Positions 8,681 through 18,288 of a DNA stretch of 64,000 nucleotides are shown in pieces. The stretch spans positions 2,294,001-2,358,000 of the forward strand of contig OZ244838.1 of assembly GCA_965220695.1 (NCBI GenBank), in the 5' to 3' direction. The position numbers and the translations under genes were made by a program. The stretch is from UBA9620 sp965220695 (GTDB taxonomy: Bacteria; Acidobacteriota; Vicinamibacteria; Vicinamibacterales; UBA8438). Each line of letters opens with the position of its first letter. Within the stretch, counting starts at the first letter, position 1. A model generated the notes under the pieces. That model saw nothing but the letters and a program-made list of their open reading frames with translations, was not told the DNA's origin and made no database searches.

Positions 8681-11230
8681 CTAGAAAGTCGTTCCGACGC
8701 CGAACTTGAAGACGGTCGACTCCTGCGGTCGGAACCGGTCGTTCAGTACGCCGTCCACTTTGGGATTCCAGGCGTAGATCAGACGAAACGGCACATTGAG
8801 CACCGGCATGAAGAACCGCAACTCGGCGCCGGTCGAGCTGTAGAAGCCGTCCCTGGTGAACTGCTGCCCGAAGTCGGCCACCTGCCCGGTATCGTAGAAG
8901 AGGATGATCCGCACCGGATTGGCGATTGAAATCAGATATTCGGCGTTGAACAGGAGGCTCTTGTTGCCGCCGATCACGAGCCCGGACAGATTCGGATCGC
9001 TCGGCCCGATGCTGCGGATATCGAAACCGCGCAGGCTGTAGTCGCCGCCCATGGTCAGCAACTGGAAAATCGGCAGCACCTGTGTCGAACCGAGCGGTTC
9101 GATGTATTCGCCGCGCGCGCGGAAACCGAACGACAGTCTCGGGGCGTGACGCAGATACATGATGGCTTCGGCCGTCGGCTTGTAGAAATTGGTGTTCCCG
9201 CCCAGTACGGCAAGCTCGATTCCCGTCGTGAAGCTCTTGCCGGTGGTGGGAAAGATCGGGTGGTCGACCGTGTTGTGCCGGAAGCTGGGTGTGACCTTGC
9301 TGATGGTGCGGGCACCACCGACACCCTGCAACAGCGCGTCTTGCAGGAATGGGTTGAAACGCAGAATCTCCGGGTTTGCGAAGATCGGATTGAGCTCCTT
9401 GACGTCGGTCGCCTCGTACGAGTACCCGACGAACATCTGCGACCAGCGCCCCACCCGGAAGCCGATCGAGCCACCCGCGCCGATCGAGCTCTGGGTGAAC
9501 TGGTTGATGAACTGGATGTCCCGACGGAAGACATTGAGCCCACCGGTGATCGGCCGGCCGAAGAGATACGGTTCCGTGAACCCGATGGTGTAGTTCTTGA
9601 TCCGTTCGCCATTCTGTAAGGACACCGACAGCGACTCGCCGCGGCCCAGGAAGTTCGTGGTCTGGAACGCCAGTTGCAGGAAGAAGCCGTCGAACTGCGA
9701 CGACCCGGCGCCGAATGTCAGTTGGTTGAGGTTGGCCTCGGTGAGATCGAGAGTCAGATCGACCTCGTTGTCGAACCCGGGACGTTTATCGATCTGGATC
9801 GCGTTGTCTTCGTCGAGTGGCTCGAAGTAGCCAAGCTGGTTGAGCCGGCGCACGCTGTACTGCAGCGCCGAGGTATCGAACACGCCCCGCTCGACCAGAC
9901 CGAGTTCGCGCCGGATCACTTCGTCGTGCGTCGTGTTGTTGCCGACGAACCGGATGCGGTTGACGAAGTACTGCTCCCCTTCCTGCAGGCGAATCGTCAC
10001 GTCAACGACGCGGTCGCCGTCGATACGCACCTCCGGGTGATCGTCGGGGCGCGGGACCAGATCGGGAAATCCGGTCATCTCGTAGTATCCGCCCGCCCCG
10101 TACGCCTCGCGCGCGGCCTCGAGCGCGGCTCGGACCTTGCCCTCCTCGTAGTAGCGCCCCGGCTGCAGATCGGCGAAAATCTCCTGGAGCGCCTCGAGCC
10201 GCACCACCGCCCCGCCGTCGAAGTCGACGGTGCCGACCCGGTACCGCTCGCCTTCGGAGATCGCAATGCGCAGACGCACCGGCCGCGAGTCGCCGTCATC
10301 GGAGACCTCGCCGTACTCGAGTTGCGGCTGCCCCACCTGCGCGTCGATGAACCCGCTGTTGCGATAGTGCGCCACCACCGCGTCGGCGTCCTGCTCGAAT
10401 CCGAGCGGCCGGTACGCCCCGCGCCCGGTGATGAAGGAGAACAGCCAGCGCTCCTTCGTGTTCTGCATCTGCCGCTTGAGCGACCGGTCGCTCATCTCGT
10501 CGTTGCCGACAAAGTCGATTTCGTGCACCACGACCTTGGGACCCTCGTCGATGTTGAACCTCAGCCGCACGGTCTTTGGCCCGGCGGGCAACGGCGTGAG
10601 CTCGTGAGACACCTCGGCGAACTGAAAGCCCTTCTCGGCCCACATCGAACGCAACAGTTCCTCGGTGTTGCGGATCACACCCGGGTTCACGCGGGTATCG
10701 AGACGCAACTCGATTCCGACCGATTGCATCGCTTCGTCGATCTCGGTACGGTCATATTCATCCGAGCCCTCGAAGTTCACGATGCGCACCCGTTCCCGCT
10801 CCTCCAACAGGAACCTGATGAGCTTGCCGGGGACGCCGTTCGCGTAAGGTACGTCAATGACCTCGACCGCGATGTCGGTCAGAAAGTCGGTGTCCCAGAG
10901 CCGTTTGACATCGTCGATGATCAGCGCTTCAATGGTGTCGTCGTACGGCGTCCAGCGGCCCTGCGACGGCACGCTGATCTCTTCGTCGACCTCCATGTAG
11001 TAGAGGTAGGTGTCCCCCTCGATGATCGGCACGTTGCCCTGGGTCGGAAACCGCAACTCGAGATTCCTGAACAGCGCGGGGGAATCGGGCGGCGGCAGCG
11101 CGGCCGCCGGCTGCTGCTCGCCGATGACCACCGGCTCGGCCGCGCCGGCCGACACCGAACCGGGCGCCACCGCCAGACAGACTCCCGCCAACGCCGCGGC
11201 TATCCGGACGCGGGTCAATGTGCTTCGCAT
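8681..11230 (-). CDS. bamA: Outer-membrane assembly factor BamA
   Basis: An 849-residue Omp85-family protein that inserts beta-barrel proteins into the outer membrane. A signal peptide (MRSTLTRVRIAAALAGVCLA) is followed by POTRA domains rich in EGP and GN motifs (FNIDEGPKVVVHEIDFVGND, QYFVNRIRFVGN), then a C-terminal 16-stranded barrel. The barrel carries the GGDYSLRGFD lid-lock type motif and ends with a terminal beta signal, STVFKFGVGTTF. The ATG at 11230 is chosen over upstream ones because it starts the signal peptide and has AGGAAG six bases before it. It follows clpC by 70 bases and precedes the ompH-like gene. Confidence 0.94.
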   Translation of the reverse strand: MRSTLTRVRIAAALAGVCLAVAPGSVSAGAAEPVVIGEQQPAAALPPPDSPALFRNLELRFPTQGNVPIIEGDTYLYYMEVDEEISVPSQGRWTPYDDTIEALIIDDVKRLWDTDFLTDIAVEVIDVPYANGVPGKLIRFLLEERERVRIVNFEGSDEYDRTEIDEAMQSVGIELRLDTRVNPGVIRNTEELLRSMWAEKGFQFAEVSHELTPLPAGPKTVRLRFNIDEGPKVVVHEIDFVGNDEMSDRSLKRQMQNTKERWLFSFITGRGAYRPLGFEQDADAVVAHYRNSGFIDAQVGQPQLEYGEVSDDGDSRPVRLRIAISEGERYRVGTVDFDGGAVVRLEALQEIFADLQPGRYYEEGKVRAALEAAREAYGAGGYYEMTGFPDLVPRPDDHPEVRIDGDRVVDVTIRLQEGEQYFVNRIRFVGNNTTHDEVIRRELGLVERGVFDTSALQYSVRRLNQLGYFEPLDEDNAIQIDKRPGFDNEVDLTLDLTEANLNQLTFGAGSSQFDGFFLQLAFQTTNFLGRGESLSVSLQNGERIKNYTIGFTEPYLFGRPITGGLNVFRRDIQFINQFTQSSIGAGGSIGFRVGRWSQMFVGYSYEATDVKELNPIFANPEILRFNPFLQDALLQGVGGARTISKVTPSFRHNTVDHPIFPTTGKSFTTGIELAVLGGNTNFYKPTAEAIMYLRHAPRLSFGFRARGEYIEPLGSTQVLPIFQLLTMGGDYSLRGFDIRSIGPSDPNLSGLVIGGNKSLLFNAEYLISIANPVRIILFYDTGQVADFGQQFTRDGFYSSTGAELRFFMPVLNVPFRLIYAWNPKVDGVLNDRFRPQESTVFKFGVGTTF

Positions 11231-11300
11231 GGAACTTCCTTGTCGTGCACGGTGAGTTCGCCGTTCATGTCGCGATATGCCTGATGGACCCACCGAAGAG

Positions 11301-12968
11301 TTAGACGCTCGCCGCCAGCTTGCGGCCGGTGTAGGCGCCCTCCACGTCCTGATAGGTGAGCTGGCCGTTGTCGAGGTAGACCTCGATGTCCCCGCCCTGC
11401 AACCGCCCGCAGATCAATTCTTCCGACAACGGATCCTCGACGTAGCGCTGAATCGCGCGGCGCAAGGGCCGTGCGCCGTACGAGCGATCCTTGCACGTCA
11501 GATGGATGATCCAGTCCACCACCTCCGGCGTCAGGTTGATGCGCAGTTTCCGGTCGACGAGATGCGAATTCAGCCGATCGATCAGCATGGCGGTGATGCG
11601 GCGCAGGTCATCGTCGCCGAGCGCTTCGAACACGATGATTTCGTCGACCCGGTTCACGAACTCCGGATTGAACGTGCGTTTGACCTCGCCGAGCACCATC
11701 TCGGTCACGCTGCGCTGCAGCTCCCTGGCATCCGACGGCTGGAAGCCGAGCGACGCCTGCTTCTGAATGAAGCGGGCGCCGATGTTGGAGGTCATGATGA
11801 TGATGGTGTTCTTGAAGTTGACGCGGTTTCCGAGACCGTCCGTGAGGTGGCCGTCTTCGAACACCTGCAACAGGATGTTGAACAGGTCGGGGTGCGCCTT
11901 CTCGATCTCGTCCAGCAGCACGACCGAGTACGGGGTGCGCTTCACTTTTTCGGTGAGCTGACCGCCGTCTTCATGGCCGACGTATCCGGGAGGCGACCCG
12001 ATCAGCTTCGAGACCGCATGTTTCTCCATGTACTCTGACATGTCGAAACGGACGAGTGCCGAGTCGCTGCCGAACAGGAAATTCGCGAGCGCCCGCGCCA
12101 GTTCCGTCTTGCCCACCCCGGTCGGGCCGAGAAACACGAAGCTCCCCACGGGTCGACCGGGCGACTTGAGCCCCGCCCGCGACCGACGGATGGCCCGCGC
12201 CAACGACGAGATGGCCTGGTCCTGACTGATGATCCGGCGATGCAGCTCACCCTCCATGCGGATCAGCTTGTTGCTCTCGTCCTGGTTGATCGACGTGAGC
12301 GGCACCCCCGTCCAGGTGGAGACCACCTCGTCGATATCCTGCTTGCCGACCGGGATGGGACGCGACCCGGCTCGCACGTCGAATCGCTCGCGGACATACT
12401 GCAGGTTCTCCCGGGCGATCACCTCCTGCTCCTTGAAGAACTGCGCCTTCTCGAAATCCTTTTGCGCCGCGGCGCTCTCCATCTGCTCGACGGCCACGCG
12501 AATATTGCGGTTGATGTCTCCGAACTCCGCGCTGACGCCAGCCTCCCGCAGCTTGGCGCGCGACCCCGCTTCGTCGAGCAGATCGATCGCCTTGTCCGGC
12601 AGAAACCGCTCGGTGATGTACCGGCTCGACTGATAGACGGCCGCCTCGAGCGCCTCGGGCGTGTACTCGACGTGGTGGAAGGCCTGATAGCGGTCCTTGA
12701 CCCCGAGCAGCACCTTGAGCGCTTCGGTCTCGCTGGGCGGATCGACCTTGACGGCCTGGAAGCGGCGCTCGAGCGACCGGTCCTTCTCGATGTACTTGCG
12801 ATACTCGGACGGTGTGGTGGCGCCGATGCACCGGATTTCACCCCGCGACAGCGCCGGCTTCAGAATGTTGGCGGCGTCGAGCGATCCTTCCGCCGAGCCG
12901 GCGCCGACCAGGGTGTGCATTTCGTCGATGAAGACGATGACGTTGGCGTTCTCCGTCAACTCCTTCAT
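11301..12968 (-). CDS. clpC: ClpC ATPase, C-terminal part (separated by a frameshift)
   Basis: A 555-residue open frame carrying the end of the first and all of the second AAA+ module of a Clp unfoldase. It begins at Walker B (VIVFIDEMHT, residues 10-19), continues through the sensor region, the coiled-coil M domain (about 160-200), the second Walker A GPTGVGKTE (281-289), LLDEIEKAHPD, and the D2-small domain. The ATG at 12968 is internal: with one base restored at 13004/13005 the upstream residues read YRGQFEERLKAIMKE and join the N-terminal part in frame. As it stands the polypeptide lacks the first ATP-binding P-loop and the substrate-binding N domain. Confidence 0.88.
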   Translation of the reverse strand: MKELTENANVIVFIDEMHTLVGAGSAEGSLDAANILKPALSRGEIRCIGATTPSEYRKYIEKDRSLERRFQAVKVDPPSETEALKVLLGVKDRYQAFHHVEYTPEALEAAVYQSSRYITERFLPDKAIDLLDEAGSRAKLREAGVSAEFGDINRNIRVAVEQMESAAAQKDFEKAQFFKEQEVIARENLQYVRERFDVRAGSRPIPVGKQDIDEVVSTWTGVPLTSINQDESNKLIRMEGELHRRIISQDQAISSLARAIRRSRAGLKSPGRPVGSFVFLGPTGVGKTELARALANFLFGSDSALVRFDMSEYMEKHAVSKLIGSPPGYVGHEDGGQLTEKVKRTPYSVVLLDEIEKAHPDLFNILLQVFEDGHLTDGLGNRVNFKNTIIIMTSNIGARFIQKQASLGFQPSDARELQRSVTEMVLGEVKRTFNPEFVNRVDEIIVFEALGDDDLRRITAMLIDRLNSHLVDRKLRINLTPEVVDWIIHLTCKDRSYGARPLRRAIQRYVEDPLSEELICGRLQGGDIEVYLDNGQLTYQDVEGAYTGRKLAASV

Positions 12969-12976
12969 GATCGCCT

Positions 12977-13744
12977 TCAGGCGTTCTTCGAACTGACCGC
13001 GGTATTCGTGCCGGCGACGATCAACGAGATGTCGAGCGCCAGGAGACGCTTGTCCGCAAGAAAGTGCGGTACGTCGCCGCGCACGATGCGCTGCGCGAGC
13101 CCTTCGACGATCGCGGTCTTGCCGACACCGGGCTCGCCGATCAACACCGCGTTGTTCTTCGTGCGGCGGCAGAGCACGTGCTGCAGCCGCTCCAGCTCCG
13201 CGGTCCGCCCCACCAGCGGATCGAGCTGGTTCTTCATGCCGCGGTCGGTCAGATCACGGCTGAACTCCGCCAGCAACGGGGCCTCCTTGACCCGCGTCAA
13301 CGTCGTCTTTTCGTTGAGCAACTGCACGATGTCCTCGCGCACCGCATTCAGACGCATACCCTTCTCGACGAGGATGGAGGCGGCGACGCAGCGTTCCTCG
13401 CGCAGAATGCCCAGCAGCAGGTGCTCGGTGCCGACGTAGTTGTGCAGCAGACGATCGGCCTCTTCGGCCGCGAACTGCAACACGCGTGTGGTTTCCGTGC
13501 TGAACGGTATTTCTACGGAGGTGGAAACCTTCTCGCGAAACACGGTCCGGCCTTCGACATCCTTCCGGATCCCCTCGAGCGACAAATGCGAACGGGCGAA
13601 TATCCGGCTCGTCAGCCCCTTGCCCTCCCGGACCAATCCGAGCAGCAGATGCTCGGTTTCGATCGAGATGCTCCCGAGCTGGCTTGCCTCGTAGCGGGCA
13701 AAGAACAGCACTCGACGCGCACGCTCGGTATAGCGCTCGAACAT
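12977..13744 (-). CDS. clpC: ClpC ATPase, N-terminal part (frameshifted)
   Basis: A 255-residue frame with the double Clp-N repeat (two ETEHLLLG/TEHLLLGIL-type segments near residues 30 and 106) and the first Walker A, GEPGVGKTA (203-211). It reads correctly to LDISLIVAGT and then runs out of frame into NTAVSSKNA and a stop. Inserting one base between 13004 and 13005 gives the expected KYRGQFEERLKAI continuation, so the two parts form one ~814-residue gene spanning 11301-13744. The cause may be a sequencing or assembly error, or a real mutation. A TATAAT box lies 20 bases upstream of the ATG, so the gene probably has its own promoter within the lol-bam cluster. Confidence 0.88.
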   Translation of the reverse strand: MFERYTERARRVLFFARYEASQLGSISIETEHLLLGLVREGKGLTSRIFARSHLSLEGIRKDVEGRTVFREKVSTSVEIPFSTETTRVLQFAAEEADRLLHNYVGTEHLLLGILREERCVAASILVEKGMRLNAVREDIVQLLNEKTTLTRVKEAPLLAEFSRDLTDRGMKNQLDPLVGRTAELERLQHVLCRRTKNNAVLIGEPGVGKTAIVEGLAQRIVRGDVPHFLADKRLLALDISLIVAGTNTAVSSKNA

Positions 13745-13764
13745 ATGGGGCGGTCCTCGGTTGC

Positions 13765-13770
13765 ATTATA
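13765..13770 (-). promoter_or_regulatory. Candidate -10 box (TATAAT) for clpC
   Basis: A consensus TATAAT on the minus strand lies about 20 bases before the clpC ATG in otherwise GC-rich DNA. No convincing -35 hexamer is seen 16-18 bases further upstream. Confidence 0.4.
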
Positions 13771-13828
13771 GGACAAAGCCCCGAACCGGTATCGGTGCCA
13801 CGGGTCGCCGCCGCGCCGACGTGCGGGA

Positions 13829-14503
13829 TCAGGCCGGCCGGAGACGTCCCTCCTCGAGCCGCAGGATGCGGTCGCACGACTCGGCGAGCTGCATGTTGTG
13901 GGTGGCGATGAGCGAGGTCAGCCCGTGGGTGGCGTGCATCCGCCGCAGCAGGCCGTGCAGCTCCGCGCCGGTCTGCTCGTCCAGGTCGCCGGTCGGCTCA
14001 TCGGCGAGCAACAACGCCGGCCGCATCACCAGGGCGCGCGCCACCGCCACCCGCTGCTGCTCGCCGCCGGACAGCATGCCGGGACGGTGTCCGATGCGTT
14101 CGGCCAGACCGACATCCTGCAGTAGCGCCGCGGCGCGTGGTTGCGCCGCTCCCGCCGACATCCGCGCGATGCGCAACGGCATGGCGACGTTCTCGACCGC
14201 GCTGAACTCGGGGAGCAGATGATGGAACTGGAACACGAACCCGACCTGACGATTGCGGAAGGTCACGCGAGCGTCGTCGTCCGCGGCGGTGATGTCCGTC
14301 CCGCCGATCCGCACCGATCCGCTGTCGACACGATCGAGCCCGCCGAGCAGATGCAACAGGGTACTTTTTCCCACCCCCGACGCCCCGACGATGGCGACCA
14401 TCTCGCCCCGCTCCACCGCCAGATCGAGGCTCCGCAGCACGGACAGCCGCCGGGCCCCCACCGTGTAGGTCTTCGTGAGCGCCTGAGCCACGACGAAGGA
14501 CAT
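13829..14503 (-). CDS. lolD: Lipoprotein-releasing ABC ATPase LolD
   Basis: A 224-residue ABC-transporter ATPase of the MacB/LolD family, which powers release of lipoproteins from the inner membrane. Walker A is GASGVGKST (40-48), followed by the Q-loop FQFHHLLPEFSA, the signature LSGGEQQRV, Walker B LLLADEPTGDLD and the H-loop ATHNM. The FQFHHLLPEFSA/VAMPLRIA region is typical of LolD. It follows the LolC-type permease by 10 bases, forming the transporter pair. Confidence 0.92.
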   Translation of the reverse strand: MSFVVAQALTKTYTVGARRLSVLRSLDLAVERGEMVAIVGASGVGKSTLLHLLGGLDRVDSGSVRIGGTDITAADDDARVTFRNRQVGFVFQFHHLLPEFSAVENVAMPLRIARMSAGAAQPRAAALLQDVGLAERIGHRPGMLSGGEQQRVAVARALVMRPALLLADEPTGDLDEQTGAELHGLLRRMHATHGLTSLIATHNMQLAESCDRILRLEEGRLRPA

Positions 14504-14513
14504 GGGCGGACCG

Positions 14514-15752
14514 CTACTCGTATCGCAGCGCTTCGACGGGGTCGAGACTGGACGCCTGCCGTGACGGATAGATCGTCGCCACCAGGCAGATGAGGATGGC
14601 TGCCGTCACGAGCAGGCCGACGTCGAGCAGGCTGATCCGGAACGGCACCCAGGAAATCGGATACACGTCGTTCGGAATCTGAATGAGCTGGTAGCGATCG
14701 GCCACGTAGGACACGATCAGCCCGCCCGCGGCGCCGACCAGCGTGCCGGCCACCCCGATGATGCCGCCCTGCAGGACAAAGATCCTGCGGATGCTGCGGC
14801 CGGTGGCGCCCATGGTCTTCAGGATCGCGATGTCGCGGCTTTTCTCCATCACGAGCAGGATCAGCGATGCCACGATGTTGAGCGCCGCCACCATGATGAT
14901 CAGCCCGATGCTGATCGAGATCGCCATCTTCTCCAGCCACAGCGCCGAAAACAGCGCCTGGTTCAACTGCCCCCAGTCCTCGGCCCAGTATCCGGCGCCC
15001 AGCAGCTCCGGCACCGCGCGCGCGACCGCGGGGGCGTCGTCGAGGTTCGCCACGCGCAGCTCCATCAGGTCGACCCGGTCCTTCGCGAACAACCGACGCG
15101 CCACGCCGAGCGTCACGAACCCGTAGGCGTTGTCGTACTCGTACAACCCGAGATTGAAGATGCCGACCACCTCGAGCTTCTGGGGCAACGGGATCAGTCC
15201 AAAAGGTGAGATCGTCACGCTCTGGGCAGAGAGGACCGTCACGACGTCTCCCACGAACACCCCGAGTCTCGAGGCAAGCTCTTCACCGAGAACGACGCCG
15301 CCCAGCACGCCGTCGGGGTCGTTCTCGAGGTCGTGCAGGCTGCCACGGCGCACGGCGGCGGCCACGTCGGTCACATTGACCTCCAGCGCCGGGTCTATCC
15401 CCTTGATCGAGATGAACGCCTGGCTGCCGGACGCCGTGGCGAGGGCCTGGCCCACCAGGGACGGAGCCGCCCCCAGCACGCCGGGTACGGTGGACAGGAG
15501 CTCCGCTTCCGCCTCGTAGTCCTCGAACCCGCCATCGATGATCTTGTGAACGTAGACGTGCGCCTGGGCGCCGATGAGCTTGTCCCGAATGTCTTCCTGC
15601 ATGCCGGTCATCAACGCAGTCGCGACGACCAGCGCCATGACCCCCACGGCGACCCCCAGGATCGACACGACCGAAATGAGCGAGATGAACGCCTGGCGGC
15701 GGCGTGCGAGCAGGTAGCGGACGGCGACGTGGAACTCGAACGGCAGGGTCAT
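14514..15752 (-). CDS. Lipoprotein-releasing permease LolC/LolE
   Basis: A 412-residue FtsX-like permease of the Lol system. It has an N-terminal membrane segment (about 20-50), a large periplasmic domain (about 50-265), and three further membrane segments in the C-terminal 150 residues, including the coupling helix region ILKTMGATGRSIRRIF. It contains the LLARRRQAFISLISVVSILG start typical of LolC/E. Only one permease gene is present, so it may work as a homodimer with LolD. Its start overlaps the lysS stop by four bases (ATGA). Confidence 0.9.
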   Translation of the reverse strand: MTLPFEFHVAVRYLLARRRQAFISLISVVSILGVAVGVMALVVATALMTGMQEDIRDKLIGAQAHVYVHKIIDGGFEDYEAEAELLSTVPGVLGAAPSLVGQALATASGSQAFISIKGIDPALEVNVTDVAAAVRRGSLHDLENDPDGVLGGVVLGEELASRLGVFVGDVVTVLSAQSVTISPFGLIPLPQKLEVVGIFNLGLYEYDNAYGFVTLGVARRLFAKDRVDLMELRVANLDDAPAVARAVPELLGAGYWAEDWGQLNQALFSALWLEKMAISISIGLIIMVAALNIVASLILLVMEKSRDIAILKTMGATGRSIRRIFVLQGGIIGVAGTLVGAAGGLIVSYVADRYQLIQIPNDVYPISWVPFRISLLDVGLLVTAAILICLVATIYPSRQASSLDPVEALRYE

Positions 15753-17257
15753 GTGCGCCGGTCTCGCAGCAGGGGGAACAGGATGACGTCGCGGATGGAC
15801 GGGCTGTCGGTGAGCAGCATGACGAGCCGGTCGACGCCCAGGCCCTCCCCCGCCGTCGGCGGCAACCCGTACTCGAGCGCGCGCAGATAGTCCTCATCCA
15901 TCGCGTGCGCTTCGAGATCGCCGGCCGCGCGCTCGCGAAGCTGCGCCTCGAACCGGCGCCGCTGCTCCACCGGATCGTTGAGCTCGCTGAACGCGTTCGC
16001 CAGTTCCATGCCCGCCGCGAACAGCTCGAAGCGCTCGACCGTCTCGGGATCGTCGCCGCGCTGTTTCGACAGCGGTGACACCTCGGTCGGAAAATCGTAC
16101 ACGAACGTCGGTTCGATCAACGCGCCCTCGCACAACGTCTCGAAGAGCGCCATGGCGATCTTCCCGGCGCCGTGCTGCGGCGCCGTGGCGAGACCGGCCC
16201 GCGCGGCCAGGTCGGCGGCCGTCGCGCGATCACGCAGGTCCGCCTCCGTCACCGGGACCCCGAGCGTCTCCGTCAACGCGTTGGATACAGCGTGTCTGAG
16301 GCGCACACGGCGAAACGGCGGCGTGAACGACAGTGTCTGTCCCCCGACGTTGACCGTGTCGCTGCCCGTAGCCTCGCGCGCGACGGACGAAAGGAGCTCC
16401 TCGCTCAATGTCATCAGGTCCTGGTAGCCGCTGTATGCCTGATAGAACTCCAGCATCGTGAACTCCGGATTGTGGCGGGTCGAGATGCCCTCGTTTCGGA
16501 AATTTCGATTGATCTCGAATACCCGCTCCACCCCGCCGACGACCAGGCGCTTGAGATACAGTTCCGGCGCGACCCGCAGATACAGCCGCATGTTCTGCGC
16601 GTTGTGATGGGTCATGAACGGCCGGGCGAGGGCGCCGCCGGCCACGGCGTGCATCATCGGCGTCTCGACTTCGAGGAAGTGCCGTTCGATCAGGAACGCC
16701 CGGATCGCGGACAGCACCCGGGCCCGGACCTCGAACACGCGGCGGGAGTCCGGATTGACGATCAGGTCGACGTAGCGCTGGCGGTAGCGGGTCTCGATGT
16801 CGGTCAGTCCGTGCCATTTCTCTGGCAGCGGCACGAAGCACTTGGCCAGGAATTCCAGCCGATCGGCCCTGACGGACAACTCATTGGTCCTGGTTCGGAA
16901 CAAACGCCCCGTGACGCCGACGTGGTCCCCGACGTCGAGGAGCCCCGCGACCGTAAAGTCCCGCTCCGACAGGGCATCCTTGCGCACATAGATCTGCAAC
17001 CGCGAGACACCGTCCGAGATCACCAGAAAGCGCGCCTTGCCGAAGCTCCGGATGATAAGGACGCGTCCGGCCGTCGCCGTCCGGATATGCGCACCGTCGA
17101 GCTCGTCGCCTGCCGTCTCCCCATGGCTCGTCACGATCGCCGACACCGTATCGGTGCATCGAAACGTCTGGGGATAGGCGGGGACTCCGAGATCGACGAG
17201 CGCCGACAGATTCGCGCGGCGTTGAGCGAGTTGATCGTTTTCTCCAGATGCGGGCAT
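15749..17257 (-). CDS. lysS: Lysyl-tRNA synthetase (class II)
   Basis: A 502-residue class II synthetase that charges tRNA-Lys. The N-terminal OB fold contains GRVLIIRSFGKARFLVISDG, motif 1 is in the RARVLSAIRAFLIERHFLEV region, motif 2 is FEINRNFRNEGISTRHNPEF, and motif 3 is GLGVDRLVMLLTDSPSIRDV at the C-terminus. All are intact and the length is normal. It heads a minus-strand run into lolC and lolD. Confidence 0.96.
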   Translation of the reverse strand: MPASGENDQLAQRRANLSALVDLGVPAYPQTFRCTDTVSAIVTSHGETAGDELDGAHIRTATAGRVLIIRSFGKARFLVISDGVSRLQIYVRKDALSERDFTVAGLLDVGDHVGVTGRLFRTRTNELSVRADRLEFLAKCFVPLPEKWHGLTDIETRYRQRYVDLIVNPDSRRVFEVRARVLSAIRAFLIERHFLEVETPMMHAVAGGALARPFMTHHNAQNMRLYLRVAPELYLKRLVVGGVERVFEINRNFRNEGISTRHNPEFTMLEFYQAYSGYQDLMTLSEELLSSVAREATGSDTVNVGGQTLSFTPPFRRVRLRHAVSNALTETLGVPVTEADLRDRATAADLAARAGLATAPQHGAGKIAMALFETLCEGALIEPTFVYDFPTEVSPLSKQRGDDPETVERFELFAAGMELANAFSELNDPVEQRRRFEAQLRERAAGDLEAHAMDEDYLRALEYGLPPTAGEGLGVDRLVMLLTDSPSIRDVILFPLLRDRRT

Positions 17258-17260
17258 GAT

Positions 17261-17722
17261 TCATCGAGTCGACGGCGGCTGGCCGGCCGCGCCGTCAATT
17301 GCACGTTTGACCCCGTCGAGCACCCCGTTGACGAAACGGGCCGACTGGTCGCCGCTGAACGTCTTGGCCAGCTCGATCGCCTCGTCGATGACCACGGCCG
17401 GCGGCGCCGCGGCGGCGAGCAGTTCGTAGACACCGAGCCGCAGCACCAGGCGGTCGACCACCGCCATGCGCGAAAGCCGCCAGTTGTCCGCGGCCGCCTG
17501 GATCAGCGGATCGATCCGATCCAGATCCGCGATGGTCCCGCGCAGCAGCGCCGCGGCGAAGTGACGCCGCGCGCCCGGCGCCGGATGCTCTTCCCAGTAG
17601 CGGTCCAGCGCGGCCTCGAGATCCGCGCCCGACACGCCGCCGACCTCCCGCTGATACAGTAGTTGCAGCGCCGCCACGCGGCCGCGGTGGCGTCCATCGC
17701 GCGCCGACCGCGCGGCGCTCAC
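17261..17722 (-). CDS. nusB: Transcription antitermination protein NusB
   Basis: A 153-residue all-helical RNA-binding protein that joins NusE/S10 on boxA RNA in antitermination. Diagnostic blocks are RVAALQLLYQ near the N-terminus, RLVLRLGVYEL and PPAVVIDEAIELAKTFSGDQSARFVNGVLD at the C-terminus. The open frame reaches further upstream inside ribH, but the GTG at 17722 overlaps the ribH stop as GTGA, giving a normal NusB length. The ribH-nusB pairing is common in bacteria. Confidence 0.92.
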   Translation of the reverse strand: MSAARSARDGRHRGRVAALQLLYQREVGGVSGADLEAALDRYWEEHPAPGARRHFAAALLRGTIADLDRIDPLIQAAADNWRLSRMAVVDRLVLRLGVYELLAAAAPPAVVIDEAIELAKTFSGDQSARFVNGVLDGVKRAIDGAAGQPPSTR

Positions 17723-18216
17723 CGCCCGCGCTCCGGTCCGGCGGGCGCCGGCAGCCGCCGGTACAGCCTGGTCATCGCCAGCGCCGCATCGGCTGCCTCC
17801 CATCCCTTGTTCGACGTGCCCGGACCGGCCCGCGCCAACGCTTCTTCCGCCGAGTTGGTCGTCAGCACGCCGAACGTCATCGGCACGCCGCTGTCGATCG
17901 CCGCGCTGGTGAGACCGTGCGCGGCGGCCGCGGCGATGAACTCGAAATGCGGCGTCTCGCCCCGGATCAGACAACCCAACCCGATGACGGCGTCCACACC
18001 GCAGCCTGCCGCGAGACGGCGCGCCGCCTGCGGTATCTCGAACGCCCCCGGTACCGCCGCCACGACGATCCGGTCTCCGTCGACACCGGCGGCACGCAAC
18101 GCCTCCATGGCGCCGTCACGCAGCTTGTCGGTGACGAAGTCGTTGTACTTCGACACCACGATGCCCACACGCAGAGCGCCCGACTCGCCCGTTCCGGTCG
18201 CGGTCTCCATGGCCAT
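17719..18216 (-). CDS. ribH: 6,7-dimethyl-8-ribityllumazine synthase
   Basis: A 165-residue lumazine synthase, the penultimate enzyme of riboflavin synthesis. The family blocks VGIVVSKYNDFVTDKLRDGA, VPGAFEIPQAARRLA, DAVIGLGCLIRGETPHFEFI (with the catalytic-site GETPHFE) and PMTFGVLTTNSAEEALARAG are all present. It is translationally coupled to nusB. No other rib gene is nearby. Confidence 0.95.
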   Translation of the reverse strand: MAMETATGTGESGALRVGIVVSKYNDFVTDKLRDGAMEALRAAGVDGDRIVVAAVPGAFEIPQAARRLAAGCGVDAVIGLGCLIRGETPHFEFIAAAAAHGLTSAAIDSGVPMTFGVLTTNSAEEALARAGPGTSNKGWEAADAALAMTRLYRRLPAPAGPERGR

Positions 18217-18288
18217 TTCCGGTGTGACGCTGCCGTATCGTCGCCGAGGCGGACGGCCGTCGCACCCCGACGGCGCGGGTCCACTCCG

